Part shown: positions 46,047 through 55,173 of the stretch, one piece after another
Position numbering within the stretch: the stretch's first letter is position 1
How the letters are laid out: each line of letters opens with the position of its first letter
Notes under the pieces: generated by a model
Told to the model about the DNA's origin: nothing
The model's database searches: none
What the model saw: the letters and a program-made list of their open reading frames with translations, nothing else
Made by a program: the position numbers and the translations under genes
NCBI RefSeq assembly: GCF_040717535.1
Contig: NZ_JBFEFI010000007.1
Coordinates: 62,001-126,000, forward strand
Direction of reading: 5' to 3'
DNA length: 64,000 bases
Source: Thalassoglobus sp. JC818
GTDB taxonomy: Bacteria > Planctomycetota > Planctomycetia > Planctomycetales > Planctomycetaceae

Positions 46047-46964
46047 TCACTCGCTTTCCGCATCCTCGAGCAGTTCTTGCGATGTCGTGGGGACTCCTCG
46101 ACCGCCGCGAATTTGCATGTTGACCAGTTCGACAGCCAGCGAGAACGCCATCGCGAAGTAAATGTATCCTTTGTTCACCGGGGTTCCGATTCCCTCAGCG
46201 ACCAGCAGAACTCCGATCAAAATCAGGAAGCTGAGTGCTAGGATCTTGATCGTCGGATACTTCTCCACGAACCCTTCGATCATCCCGGCAAAGAGCATCA
46301 TGACAAAGATCGCGATGACGACCGCGAGAATCATGATGTTGATGTGATTCGTCATCCCAATCGCAGTGATGACTGAATCGAGTGAGAAAATGATGTCGAG
46401 GATCCCAATCTGAACGATGACGCTCCAGAAGTTGCCGGTGTTCTGATTGGATTGATGGCCGCCTTCGCCTTCGATTTTATGGTGAATCTCGACAACAGAG
46501 TTGGCAATCAGAAAGAGACCTCCGAGCAGGAGAATGAGATCTCGCCAGGAGACGGAATTAATGTTGTGCTCATCATGATTGTGTGAGCCGTGGCTGAGAG
46601 TCAGCTCTCCAGCATCTGAATCGGGAATGTCATGAGAGCTGGCAGACTCGTCGTCGGGCGCAGATTCTTCGGTTTGATTTTCGGCCGCGAGTCTGAATTT
46701 CGTTTGTTCTTCAGTTTCCACGAACGAGGCAGGAATGCCTAAATCGGTCAGGTAGAAGATCGGTTGAGTCAGGCCCAGAACCCAGGTCAGAGAGAGCAGC
46801 AGCAGAATCCGCGTTCCCATGGCCAGGCCAAGACCAATCGTTCTGGCCATTGCTCGCTGGGCTGGTGGAAGCTTCCCACACAAGATGCTGATGAAAACAA
46901 TGTTGTCGATGCCGAGGACGATTTCCATCGCCGTCAACGTGACCAGTGCAATCACCCACTCCAT
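46047..46964 (-). CDS. TerC-family integral membrane protein with enlarged loop
   Basis: 305 aa. Membrane helices carry the acidic motifs MEIVLGIDNIVFISIL and ILDIIFSLDSVITAIGM, typical of the TerC/Alx family implicated in metal (Mn2+) export. Between helices 3 and 4 a hydrophilic loop of about 65 residues is rich in Glu, Asp, Ser and His (HGSHNHDEHN), longer than the plain TerC loop. GGGGA-like purine-rich DNA precedes the ATG. Convergent with tex, 14 bases apart. Confidence 0.93.
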   Translation of the reverse strand: MEWVIALVTLTAMEIVLGIDNIVFISILCGKLPPAQRAMARTIGLGLAMGTRILLLLSLTWVLGLTQPIFYLTDLGIPASFVETEEQTKFRLAAENQTEESAPDDESASSHDIPDSDAGELTLSHGSHNHDEHNINSVSWRDLILLLGGLFLIANSVVEIHHKIEGEGGHQSNQNTGNFWSVIVQIGILDIIFSLDSVITAIGMTNHINIMILAVVIAIFVMMLFAGMIEGFVEKYPTIKILALSFLILIGVLLVAEGIGTPVNKGYIYFAMAFSLAVELVNMQIRGGRGVPTTSQELLEDAESE

Positions 46965-46977
46965 CTGTTTCCCCTGC

Positions 46978-47072
46978 TAGAGCAAATTGCTCTTCCCTGT
47001 GAACTCGCTTGCGCTCTCTCGCTCATTGAAACGTGCGAGTCAGTGTACGCGAAATTTGAGAATGTTCTAAAA
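46978..47072 (+). repeat. Dispersed TAGAGCA element, copy E
   Basis: It starts TAGAGCAAATTGCTCTTCCC then TGTGAACTCGCTTGCGCTC, and continues with GCTCATTGAAACGTGCGAGT. It ends TTGAGAATGTTCTAAAAG, whose reverse complement (TTTTAGAACA) nearly equals the left end TTTTAGAGCA of other copies. It lies between the terC start and the terminator of the next gene. Confidence 0.75.
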
Positions 47073-47077
47073 GAAAT

Positions 47078-47105
47078 CCCCGCACCAAAATGCATTGATG
47101 CGGGG
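47078..47105 (-). terminator. Rho-independent terminator of the DUF1080-GSDH gene
   Basis: Stem CCCCGCA/TGCGGGG (47078-47084 with 47099-47105). Read on the minus strand it is followed by ATTTCTTTT. It lies 25 bases after the stop at 47130, next to repeat copy E. Confidence 0.8.
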
Positions 47106-47129
47106 AATCACGTTCTCAATCAATTTCAG

Positions 47130-49010
47130 TTACTCGGCAGCAAACGTGTAAATTCCGTTGCCGTCGTTGGTCACGATGCAGAAGTAAATCTCGCCTTCAG
47201 CATCTTCTCCGAACGTAATGACGGGCATTTGCGGGCTCGGAATCGACTCGTTCGAAACGACTTTCTTCTGAGTGGCGTCGTAGTTCAATGCCCAGATCAA
47301 ACCGGAGACGTAGTCGGCGTAGATGTATTTTCCGGCGAGTGACGGAAGACGTGACCCACGATAGACAGTTCCCCCAGTGATCGATTTTCCGACTCCGTGA
47401 TCGTACTCCCAGATCGGATCGATGACTTGAGTGTTGAGTGAGCTGCTTGAACCGAACGGATGGGTTCCCTCTTTCAGGTTCCAACCGTAGTTCCCGCCTT
47501 TGACGATGATGTTGATCTCTTCCCAGAGATTCTGACCGACGTCTGCACACCACAGGTCTCCGCTTTCGCGGTCAAATGCCATTCGCCAGACATTTCGAAG
47601 TCCATAGGCATAGATTTCTGGACGTGCTTCTCGATCGCGGACGAACGGGTTGTCCTCAGGAATCGCGTAGTTCTTGCCATCCTGTGTGCTGTCGATATCG
47701 ATTCGCAAGATCGAGCCGAGCAGGCTGGAGAGGTTCTGAGCGTTGTTGAATGGATCGTTTGCGCTTCCGCCATCACCGAGTCCAACGTACAGATATCCAT
47801 CAGGACCGAATGCAATTGTTCCGCCGTTGTGATTCCAGAACGGCTGTTCGATTCGCATGATCTCGAGTTCCGATTCTGGATCGACCTTGTTGGGATCGTC
47901 AGCCGAAACGTTGAATCGTGAGATAACAGAAACCTGTCCCGGAACTTCCGTGTAATAAACGAAGACTTCGCCGTTCTCTTTGAACTTGGGATGAAACGCC
48001 ATTCCAAGAAAACCTTCTTCGTTCTGGCGATCGGCGTATTTGACGCTGTTTCGCAAGTCGAGGAAGACATTCGATTCTGTCACGTCAGGCTTGTTTTCGA
48101 AGGAGTAGATGACTCCGTGCTGTTCCATGACGAACAAGCGTCCGCTTCCGTCGTTGGCGTGTGTGACCACGATTGGACGGAATGACTGAGGACGACCTTT
48201 TTCATCAACCGGTTCCCAGTCTTTCCATTTCAGATTTGGAAACGCAAGGACCGGTTTGACGCCCAGTTCACTGTCGACTGGATTCTTGACGGCGTTGTCT
48301 TTGCTCAGGTCACGGATTTTGATGTTGCGGAAAGCGACTTCGTTGCCGTGGTCCTGAAGTGCGATGTGTCCCTCTTCAGCCTTGGCGAAGTTTTCAAATG
48401 GAGCAAACTTGCTGGCAGCCACTTTCTTGTTCCAGTCGTCGCTTCCAACTTGGAAACGGACGTACCGGACGCCATTCATGTTGACTTCCGATTGCTTCGG
48501 ATCGATGACGACGTGCAATTGATTCCATTCCCCGGCTGGCCGTGTGGAATCGATTGGCTTGCCGGTTTCTGGATCATTCGGTGGCTGATAGAGCTGATAG
48601 AGCCAGCCAGCTTTCTGAGCGTCATGCCCGTCGACGTTGTCCTGAATCTGAATTTCCGGACCGGAACGCCATGGCGTCGGGTACTCTTCGGTCACCAGAA
48701 ACATCAGTCCACTGTTTCCGCCGGGAGAGATCTTGTAATCCAGCATCAGTTCGAAGGCGGTGTATTTGTTTTTGGTGATGATGTCACCGGCGCCTTTTTC
48801 TTTTCGGATCAAGGCACCATCTTCAACCACCCAGCCGTCGCTGATGGCGTCTTTCTGGTAGTTGCGAAAGTTCTCGGTCGAGGTTCCATCAAAGAGGAGT
48901 TCCCAACCGGCTCGTTTTTCAGCATCGGAAAGCTGATTTGGACCAGCGGCGAAGAGCGACGACGCGGAGAGAACTCCGGCCAGAGCCGCACAAAAAACAG
49001 TCTGTTTCAT
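47130..49010 (-). CDS. Secreted DUF1080 domain fused to a GSDH-type beta-propeller
   Basis: 626 aa with a signal peptide (FCAALAGVLSASSLFAAG). Residues 30-245 form a DUF1080 / 3-keto-disaccharide hydrolase-like lectin fold, with WELLFDGTSTENF, the GNSGLMF motif and AGEWNQLHVV. Residues 265-626 form a glucose/sorbosone dehydrogenase propeller, with HNGGTIAFGPDGYLYVGLGD, YAYGLRNVWRMAFDRESGDL, DVGQNLWEEIN and GGNYGW. This is the PQQ-type soluble dehydrogenase fold; cofactor binding is not proven. Such fusions are common in planctomycetes and point to extracellular glycan use. Confidence 0.93.
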   Translation of the reverse strand: MKQTVFCAALAGVLSASSLFAAGPNQLSDAEKRAGWELLFDGTSTENFRNYQKDAISDGWVVEDGALIRKEKGAGDIITKNKYTAFELMLDYKISPGGNSGLMFLVTEEYPTPWRSGPEIQIQDNVDGHDAQKAGWLYQLYQPPNDPETGKPIDSTRPAGEWNQLHVVIDPKQSEVNMNGVRYVRFQVGSDDWNKKVAASKFAPFENFAKAEEGHIALQDHGNEVAFRNIKIRDLSKDNAVKNPVDSELGVKPVLAFPNLKWKDWEPVDEKGRPQSFRPIVVTHANDGSGRLFVMEQHGVIYSFENKPDVTESNVFLDLRNSVKYADRQNEEGFLGMAFHPKFKENGEVFVYYTEVPGQVSVISRFNVSADDPNKVDPESELEIMRIEQPFWNHNGGTIAFGPDGYLYVGLGDGGSANDPFNNAQNLSSLLGSILRIDIDSTQDGKNYAIPEDNPFVRDREARPEIYAYGLRNVWRMAFDRESGDLWCADVGQNLWEEINIIVKGGNYGWNLKEGTHPFGSSSSLNTQVIDPIWEYDHGVGKSITGGTVYRGSRLPSLAGKYIYADYVSGLIWALNYDATQKKVVSNESIPSPQMPVITFGEDAEGEIYFCIVTNDGNGIYTFAAE

Positions 49011-49269
49011 TGTTTCGGGTGTGCTTTCATTTCATCAACGTCCATTCCTTCTGGAATCACCTCATCGTGCGGACGATTCTTGTCGTGTTTGAACGTTTTG
49101 TATGGTGTCAGGCAATCGCAATAGACAGACTTCTTGTCGATTGCCAAGATCGTACCGACCGAACGAAAAGACCGCAAAGCATTCACACATGAAAAGGCTT
49201 TGAAACTTTGTTGTCTCAAGGTTTTATCATGTAGCGACCTGTCCTCGTTTTCGCTCACAGGAGAATTCC

Positions 49270-49542
49270 ATGGCTCAAGCAATTGCCAACCCCGAAGAAC
49301 TTCGGGCATTCGCAATGAAGCTCAAACAATTCAACAGTACTCTCTCCGATCAGGCTGCGAGTCTTGCCAGTCAGCTGGATGCATTGAGCACGACCTGGCG
49401 TGACCAGGAGAACGCGAAGTTCACGGAGGAGTTCAAAGATCATATGCGGCTGCTGGCCGCTTTCGTCGAAGCCAACAATCAGCACATTCCTTATTTGCTC
49501 CGCAAAGCTGAGCGGATCGAAGAGTACCTCAACCAGCGGTAG
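49270..49542 (+). CDS. WXG100-like small helical protein
   Basis: 90 aa. AGGAG precedes the ATG at 49270. The protein is two amphipathic helices joined by a turn (STTWRDQENAKF) at about residues 41-52, in the place of the WxG turn of ESAT-6/WXG100 proteins; the Gly is replaced by Asp. Helix 1 has LRAFAMKLKQFNSTLSDQA and helix 2 ends RKAERIEEYLNQR. In other phyla WXG100 proteins are type VII secretion substrates or helpers. No EssC/EccC-type ATPase is in the window. Seven bases before the cupin gene. Confidence 0.8.
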   Translation: MAQAIANPEELRAFAMKLKQFNSTLSDQAASLASQLDALSTTWRDQENAKFTEEFKDHMRLLAAFVEANNQHIPYLLRKAERIEEYLNQR

Positions 49543-49549
49543 TGCAGCG

Positions 49550-49894
49550 ATGAAAAATCTTTTCGCCCCCATCGCCGAGAGCTTGCCTGAAGAAGTTGTC
49601 GAGTGCCTGTTGGCGGGTCAAGAGTTTCGCGTGGAACGAATCGTTTCGCACGGCCATCATTCGCCGCCTGGATTCTGGTATGATCAGGAAGAGCATGAAT
49701 GGGTCGTCGTTCTCACAGGGATGGGTATCATCGAATTCGAAGATGACTCGTCAGCGGTCACCATGAATCCGGGAGATGCGCTGCTGATTCCTGCTCATCG
49801 TCGACATCGGGTGTTAGAGACGTCGGACAGCGAACAGACGATTTGGCTGGCGATCTTCTTTCGGGATGACAAGATCGTTGACGCGGACGATTGA
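49550..49894 (+). CDS. Small cupin-domain protein
   Basis: 114 aa from the ATG at 49550, seven bases after the WXG100-like gene. The cupin strands are VERIVSHGHHSPPGFWYDQ, with histidines of motif 1, and EHEWVVVLTGMGIIEFED. GDALLIPAHRRHRV follows as motif 2. A single-domain cupin of this kind can bind a metal and a small ligand. Function unknown; co-transcription with the preceding gene is likely. Confidence 0.88.
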   Translation: MKNLFAPIAESLPEEVVECLLAGQEFRVERIVSHGHHSPPGFWYDQEEHEWVVVLTGMGIIEFEDDSSAVTMNPGDALLIPAHRRHRVLETSDSEQTIWLAIFFRDDKIVDADD

Positions 49895-49972
49895 ATCCTC
49901 GGCTGCTGGTCGCACACAATCGCTCTCCCAACCAGTTCACTCACCACGAATCAGAGAAGAGGGGAAGTCTTC

Positions 49973-50860
49973 ATGTTGCGGATCTTCATCGCGATCTTAA
50001 GCATCACTCTGTTGACGACTGAATGGCTTTCAGTCGCAAGAGCGGAGGAAACCTCACATGTGCTCGTGGTCGTGGGACCCAGTGGGCATCCTCCCGGATC
50101 GCATGAGGTTTTAGCCGGAGGACGTGTGGTTGAAGCGTGCCTGGAAAATGCTTCTAACCTGGAAGGCATGACGGTCACCGTGGTCGATCACTGGCCGAAC
50201 GATGAACAGCGCGCAAATGCTGATTCGGTTGTCTTCATCGGAGATACTTTTCCGCCGAACCGATTCGAGAACCCGTCACAGAACTTGAAGGACCTCGCGG
50301 AGATGATGGATCGCGGGTGCGGCATCGTCTGCTTGCACTACGCGACCGGTTTGTTGGGACTGGACGTCGCGAAAGATGGGGCTCATCCGCTTCTGAATTG
50401 GATGGGCGGCTACTTCGCCAATCGTTCGTGTCCACATCATGAATCGATTGCTCGCATCTTCCCCGAAGCAACCATCGTCCCAGCGACTCCGGATCATCCC
50501 GTCTCGCAAGGGTGGCAACCGTTCAAAATTCATGACGAACCGTACATCAATAACTACTTCGGTCCCGACGGGAATCGTCCAGCTGGCAACGTGACTGTTT
50601 TCGCAACATCGATGCTTCCGCCAGAATCACCTCAGCGAGAAATTGTCGCCTGGGGTGTTGATCGTCCCGATGGGGGCAGAGGATTCGGAATTGTGATGCC
50701 TCACTTCTACAAGAACTGGCAACATCCCGATCTCAGACGATTCATCTTGAACGGCATCGTCTGGACTGCCCAACGGCAGGTCCCTGAAAACGGAGTTGAG
50801 TCCGAATTGACTGACCTCGAAGCTTACGAACCGATGTCAGTTGAGTTTTCACCCCGGTAG
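49973..50860 (+). CDS. Secreted ThuA-like protein
   Basis: 295 aa. Signal peptide (FIAILSITLLTTEWLSVARA) and a ThuA-like fold, related to class I glutamine amidotransferases. HVLVVVGPSGHPPGSHEVLAGG, IVCLHYATGLLGLD and LLNWMGGYFANRSCPHH follow the family pattern, ending in GFGIVMPHFYKNWQHPDLRR and LNGIVWTAQ. ThuA proteins are linked to trehalose and other sugar use; the planctomycete secreted forms are uncharacterised. GAGGGGAAG precedes the ATG. Confidence 0.9.
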   Translation: MLRIFIAILSITLLTTEWLSVARAEETSHVLVVVGPSGHPPGSHEVLAGGRVVEACLENASNLEGMTVTVVDHWPNDEQRANADSVVFIGDTFPPNRFENPSQNLKDLAEMMDRGCGIVCLHYATGLLGLDVAKDGAHPLLNWMGGYFANRSCPHHESIARIFPEATIVPATPDHPVSQGWQPFKIHDEPYINNYFGPDGNRPAGNVTVFATSMLPPESPQREIVAWGVDRPDGGRGFGIVMPHFYKNWQHPDLRRFILNGIVWTAQRQVPENGVESELTDLEAYEPMSVEFSPR

Positions 50861-51060
50861 ACATGTTTGATTTTCGGCACGCCCAGCTTCTTCCGATCAC
50901 AGATTGATTCCCAATTCATGGAACTCATCGAGTATCACGGACATCTCGAACGACGAATCTGGAAACCGAGCTTAGACTGCGGTACGATCAGTCGTGTGGA
51001 GAGCGAGCCCGGGTTGCCGTCTAAAAAATCGGACGGCTTGATGAAAAGCATATTGCAATC

Positions 51061-51816
51061 GTGCCCCGAAGGCTCAAGACAGTTCGATCATTAATAAACC
51101 GCAGGGTTTTGTGCCTGTTGGTGGCGATCGGTACTGGACTGGCAATAGTGCCCGTTACTGTGCAGCTCAGCACACAAAGTCCAGCTGGCCAAAAAGATCG
51201 CTCGACCCCTTTCCCGTGCCAGGATCGTCCCTGTGGATGTCTTTCGGCGGAAGCATGCTGGGAGAGTTGCTGTTGCTTTACAGATTCTGAAAAGGTGAGT
51301 TGGGGGCTTCAAAACAACGTCGAGATCCCTGATTTCGTTAAGATTGCGGCCGCAAATGAAAAGGACTCGCCTGCCCCAATGAGCAGTTGTTGTTCGAGTC
51401 AGACACTTGCTGAAAGTTCAATCGAAGAATCCGAACTGCAAAATTCGCCTCGTCTCGATCTGACACTCTATCAAGTTCGTGAATCGTCACCGGAGAGTAG
51501 TGATTTGGACTGTGGAGAGTCGTGCGGTACTTGTTCCGTCGCTTCAACAGCGAGTTCTTCTGAAGACAGCTCATCACATTCAGACGATGCAAAAGAAGCT
51601 TCGCCGAAGACGAAAACCGTTCTGGGCATCTATGCATTAAAGTGCCGAGGTATCGGTGGGTTCTCGGATTCCATGCCGTGGGCTGAGACATTCTGCTTCG
51701 ATGATCTCGATCTTCTTTTCACTCTGGTTGACAGAGTTTATCCCACGGAAGTGTTGATGGAGAGTGCGGATCTCAACCCGCCAGATCCTCCTCCGCGGCT
51801 GCGGTTCTTTCTCTGA
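51061..51816 (+). CDS. Exported Cys-rich protein with CGC-x-SAE-x-CW-CCCF pattern
   Basis: 251 aa from a GTG start with no clear ribosome site, so the start is tentative. A hydrophobic N-terminal helix (VLCLLVAIGTGLAIVPVTVQ) acts as signal or anchor. The pattern CQDRPCGCLSAEACWESCCC is at about 53-72, and the following FTDSEKVSWGL continues a conserved-looking block. A second Cys set CGESCGTC follows a Ser-rich region. The C-terminus ends with Pro-rich DLNPPDPPPRLRFFL. It may bind a metal; no known function. Confidence 0.78.
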   Translation: MPRRLKTVRSLINRRVLCLLVAIGTGLAIVPVTVQLSTQSPAGQKDRSTPFPCQDRPCGCLSAEACWESCCCFTDSEKVSWGLQNNVEIPDFVKIAAANEKDSPAPMSSCCSSQTLAESSIEESELQNSPRLDLTLYQVRESSPESSDLDCGESCGTCSVASTASSSEDSSSHSDDAKEASPKTKTVLGIYALKCRGIGGFSDSMPWAETFCFDDLDLLFTLVDRVYPTEVLMESADLNPPDPPPRLRFFL

Positions 51817-52281
51817 GAGATATTTTGTCTCAGGCTGCTGTGTGCATTCGTCGTTCCACACTTTGTGAGAACGGTGCGGATGCTCTCTGGAGCGGCGTGT
51901 GCTAGCACGCTCACCCAGGACTTGGTTCGCTCTCCACAAAGCTGGCTATGGGCCTGACGTGAGCGTGCCACCACCTGCCGCTGATCCAGTCGAGACAACT
52001 CTCTCCATTCACGGTTCATCAAAGTGCGCTAAAAACCTGCGCGGACTCGCCTGCTTTCCAGCTTGGAATGATCGGCGTTTGCCGTGGTTTTTGTCGTCAC
52101 TCTGCTTGTCAGTCGACCCCGCAGCGCATTCGCCAATCGTGCGATGTGGTTCGCGAAATCGACCGAGCAAAGCGAATCAGACGGGCCGCACTCTTAGCGC
52201 GAATCGAGCCATCGATGAGCTACGTCATCAATTGAAAATGTCGGGAAGAATTCAGTCTCAATGGAAATGGAATCACAAGAT
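51817..52281. other. Intergenic stretch upstream of the DUF1559 gene
   Basis: 465 bases without a recognised gene. It holds a GTGCTAGCAC palindrome at 51899-51908 and the inverted repeat at 51905-51968. Confidence 0.5.
51905..51968. repeat. Inverted repeat, 10-base arms
   Basis: GCACGCTCAC (51905-51914) and GTGAGCGTGC (51959-51968) are exact reverse complements 44 bases apart. The left arm overlaps the 10-base palindrome GTGCTAGCAC. No second copy was seen in the window; it may be a remnant of a mobile repeat. Confidence 0.6.
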
Positions 52282-53319
52282 ATGTCTGTTTATAAACCTT
52301 CGACGCTGCGTCGAAATGCGTTTACGTTAATCGAACTTTTAGTCGTCATCGCGATCATCGCGATTCTCATTGCGTTACTACTGCCCGCCGTTCAACAAGC
52401 CCGCGAAGCAGCACGTCGAACGCAGTGTAAGAACAACCTCAAACAAATCGGACTGGCACTCCACAATTATGAGTCCGTCTATGGTCGGCTCCCGTGTGGC
52501 TGGAATGGCGTTCATGATCCCGCACAGGGAACAACGTTCCGATGGAGCTATCTGGCTTCAATTCTGCCGTACTTGGATCAGGCCAACACTTTCAATCAGT
52601 TGGACATGAACTTGACGCTCTACCCGCCGGGAGGAGGCCAACCCCCTCGGCCAGAGCATGAGGACGTGATCAAGCAAATGATCCCGGTTTACATGTGTCC
52701 AAGTGACCGGTCGTCGTTTATTTCCAGCCCGTCCGGAGTTGTTGACTCTGCTCCGACGAATTACGTCGCTTGCAGTGGTTCGGGAGTCAACCGTGTTTCC
52801 GACCCCAACGATGATGGTGATCCCGGAAACGCAGCTGATGGAATGTTCTCGTCATTGCATTGGCGTCGGTTCGCGGACTGCACAGATGGGCTGAGCAATA
52901 CCGTTCTCGTCTCGGAAAGTCTGCTCGGGTCCGGTGGCGAAGATCTGCCTGCGGGATCAGATGCCGATCCACAGCTTTTCATGGCTCTCGTCGTCCCAGC
53001 TTCGCAAGTGACAGCTGCAAATTGCGATCAGGATGTTCCGGGAGGCGTCAACCGATTCATGGCAAGTCGTGGTCGATTGTGGGCTGGGCAGGCGTATGAG
53101 AATACGATGTACAATCACTTCTTCACGCCAAACAGTTCACGATACGACTGCTTTTTCTGGGTGAATCGCGGATTAAAAGCAGCCAGAAGTCGTCACGTCG
53201 GAGGAGTTCAGGTTCTGATGGGAGATGGGTCCTGCCGATTTGTCGGAGACAGCATCGATCGGGGAGTCTGGCAAGGTTTGGGAACTCGCGGCGGTGGAGA
53301 GATTATCGCTGAGTTCTAA
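52282..53319 (+). CDS. DUF1559 protein (planctomycete type II secretion-like pseudopilin)
   Basis: 345 aa from the ATG at 52282; an ATG at 52261 seven codons earlier is also possible. N-terminal methylation motif [20 protein letters not shown], then [21 protein letters not shown], the hallmark of DUF1559. It ends with the H-x9-DG motif ([13 protein letters not shown]). Planctomycete genomes carry dozens of these; the predicted role is as type IV pilin-like or secretion-related proteins. A prepilin peptidase different from the Tad one would be needed for N-methylation. Confidence 0.95.
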   Translation: MSVYKPSTLRRNAFTLIELLVVIAIIAILIALLLPAVQQAREAARRTQCKNNLKQIGLALHNYESVYGRLPCGWNGVHDPAQGTTFRWSYLASILPYLDQANTFNQLDMNLTLYPPGGGQPPRPEHEDVIKQMIPVYMCPSDRSSFISSPSGVVDSAPTNYVACSGSGVNRVSDPNDDGDPGNAADGMFSSLHWRRFADCTDGLSNTVLVSESLLGSGGEDLPAGSDADPQLFMALVVPASQVTAANCDQDVPGGVNRFMASRGRLWAGQAYENTMYNHFFTPNSSRYDCFFWVNRGLKAARSRHVGGVQVLMGDGSCRFVGDSIDRGVWQGLGTRGGGEIIAEF

Positions 53320-53625
53320 AACCTCTGGTGCGTCGATGAGAGTTCGCGACGAGCAGTCTTGAAGTCGTTCGATTACGCGAATTCTCGACGTTGAGGTTCA
53401 ATGAAATTTCCTCATGCAGCACTGCCAGTTGTGATCCAGCACGGCGTCGACGAAAACGCTCGGACTTGCCGTTTGTTGTTCAAATGGAAATCATGACGAC
53501 AACAGTGGCGTCATGGACGCGGATTACTTAAAGAGTCGAACAAAACTGCCTGTTGACCTTTGCGATGTCTTTCAGGTCAGAAGCGAATATAGCAACCACT
53601 TCTTCAAAACGTAGAAAAGTTCAAT
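53320..53625. other. Short intergenic region, nothing recognised
   Basis: 306 bases between the DUF1559 and propeller genes, with no hairpin, repeat copy or clear promoter. Confidence 0.4.
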
Positions 53626-54954
53626 ATGTCGATACTTCCTTCGATGATTGTTTTGGCTCTGGCTGCTCCACAGCAGCCCGGAGTGTGGCCAGGTTTTCTG
53701 GGTGAGGGAGCCTCACAGCTTCAGATGGAATCTCTTCCGCTGAATTGGTCTCCCGAGGAGGGAGTCGCCTGGCAGCGTCAACTTCCCGGATACGGGCAAT
53801 CCTCGCCTGTTGTCTGGGACGGAACAGTATTCGTCACCTCCGTTTCAGGAGCCGACAAGAACACACTTCACGTCGTTGCTTTCGATCTCAAATCCGGAGA
53901 CTTAAGTTGGGAAAGTGAGACCGCATCAACATTCCCTGAAAAAGCCAGCGTTTACATCAGTCGAGCAGCTCCGACGCCAGTCGTCGATGCAGACGGAGTC
54001 TATGCTTACTTCGAAAGTGGCGATGTGGTCGCTTTGACCCGATCCGGTGAAGAGCGGTGGAAACGATCGCTTTCCGATGACTATGGGCAGCCGAAAAATA
54101 AGTTCGGCCTGTCGAGCTCGCCTGTGCAGACTGAAGATCAGGTCATCATCCTGATTGATGACGAAGAAGCTGCTTATCTGATTTCTTTGAGCAAGGAGAC
54201 CGGCGAAACGCTGTGGAAGACCGATCGGAAACCACGCACGAACTGGAGCTCTCCCGCGATTGTCGAAATCGGTGGGCAACCGCAAGTCGTTTGCAGCTCC
54301 GATGGCACAGTCATGGGATATGACACCAAGACAGGAAAAGAGCTTTGGACGTTCGACCAGGTCGGGGGCAACAGAGCAACCACTCCACAGTCTCCAGGTG
54401 AAGGACAGTTCTTCATCGGTGCTTCCGCTGGTCGACAGGGCGAAAATGAAACCATGGCCCGGAAGTCGAATGGCTTGCTGGTCGTCGAAAAGCAGGGTGA
54501 GGATTACGTTCCGAAGTTCCAGTGGACGACGCCGAAGGCAACGCCCTCCTGGGCCTCACCCGTGGCACATGATGGAGTGGCGTACTGGGTGAATCGGTCA
54601 GCAGTCGTCTTTTGTGTCGATGTTGAAACCGGCGACGACGTCTTCACCGAACGCATCGCAGATTCCTGCTGGGCGACCCCTGTCGGTGTCGGCGAGCGAG
54701 TTTACTTCTTCGGGAAATCAGGGACGACAACAGTCCTGCAGTCCGGAAAAGAGTTCAAAGTCCTGGCCGAGAACAAACTTTGGACAGAAGAAAACCCACC
54801 CGTCAATAACATCCCGGTTGCGGAAGAGGAAACGGAAGAACGCCGCAGTGCAGCAGCGATGTTTTCTGCTCCAACTCTCTACGGCGTAGCTGTCGCTGAC
54901 GACAGCTTTGTTTTACGAACCGGAAGCCAACTCTTCTGCGTACGAAAACCATAA
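53626..54954 (+). CDS. PQQ-like beta-propeller repeat protein
   Basis: 442 aa. A short hydrophobic N-terminus is probably a signal peptide (ILPSMIVLALAAPQQ). It has blade motifs of the PQQ-binding-like WD40/YVTN class: LHVVAFDLKSGDLSWE, YLISLSKETGETLWKT, GYDTKTGKELWTF and VFCVDVETGDDVFT. It resembles PQQ-like outer-membrane or periplasmic binding proteins abundant in planctomycetes; dehydrogenase residues are not evident. A Glu-rich loop (VAEEETEERR) precedes the last blade. Confidence 0.88.
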   Translation: MSILPSMIVLALAAPQQPGVWPGFLGEGASQLQMESLPLNWSPEEGVAWQRQLPGYGQSSPVVWDGTVFVTSVSGADKNTLHVVAFDLKSGDLSWESETASTFPEKASVYISRAAPTPVVDADGVYAYFESGDVVALTRSGEERWKRSLSDDYGQPKNKFGLSSSPVQTEDQVIILIDDEEAAYLISLSKETGETLWKTDRKPRTNWSSPAIVEIGGQPQVVCSSDGTVMGYDTKTGKELWTFDQVGGNRATTPQSPGEGQFFIGASAGRQGENETMARKSNGLLVVEKQGEDYVPKFQWTTPKATPSWASPVAHDGVAYWVNRSAVVFCVDVETGDDVFTERIADSCWATPVGVGERVYFFGKSGTTTVLQSGKEFKVLAENKLWTEENPPVNNIPVAEEETEERRSAAAMFSAPTLYGVAVADDSFVLRTGSQLFCVRKP

Positions 54955-55173
54955 TTTAGTTGCTGCCCAGAAAAAGTTCTCACTTTTGAACAATCTATGA
55001 TTCACAGATCGACTTTGTGAGCCAATACACAGATCATGGTCGTTGATTCGGGTAGATTACTTTCAGCAATCAGGCGATTGCATTCAACTCGCGAAAAGTT
55101 GTCAGCGAGTGCAGTTGCCGATTGTTCTTCAACGATCAACAAGTTTTCACTGACAAAATTGGAGTATATGAAC

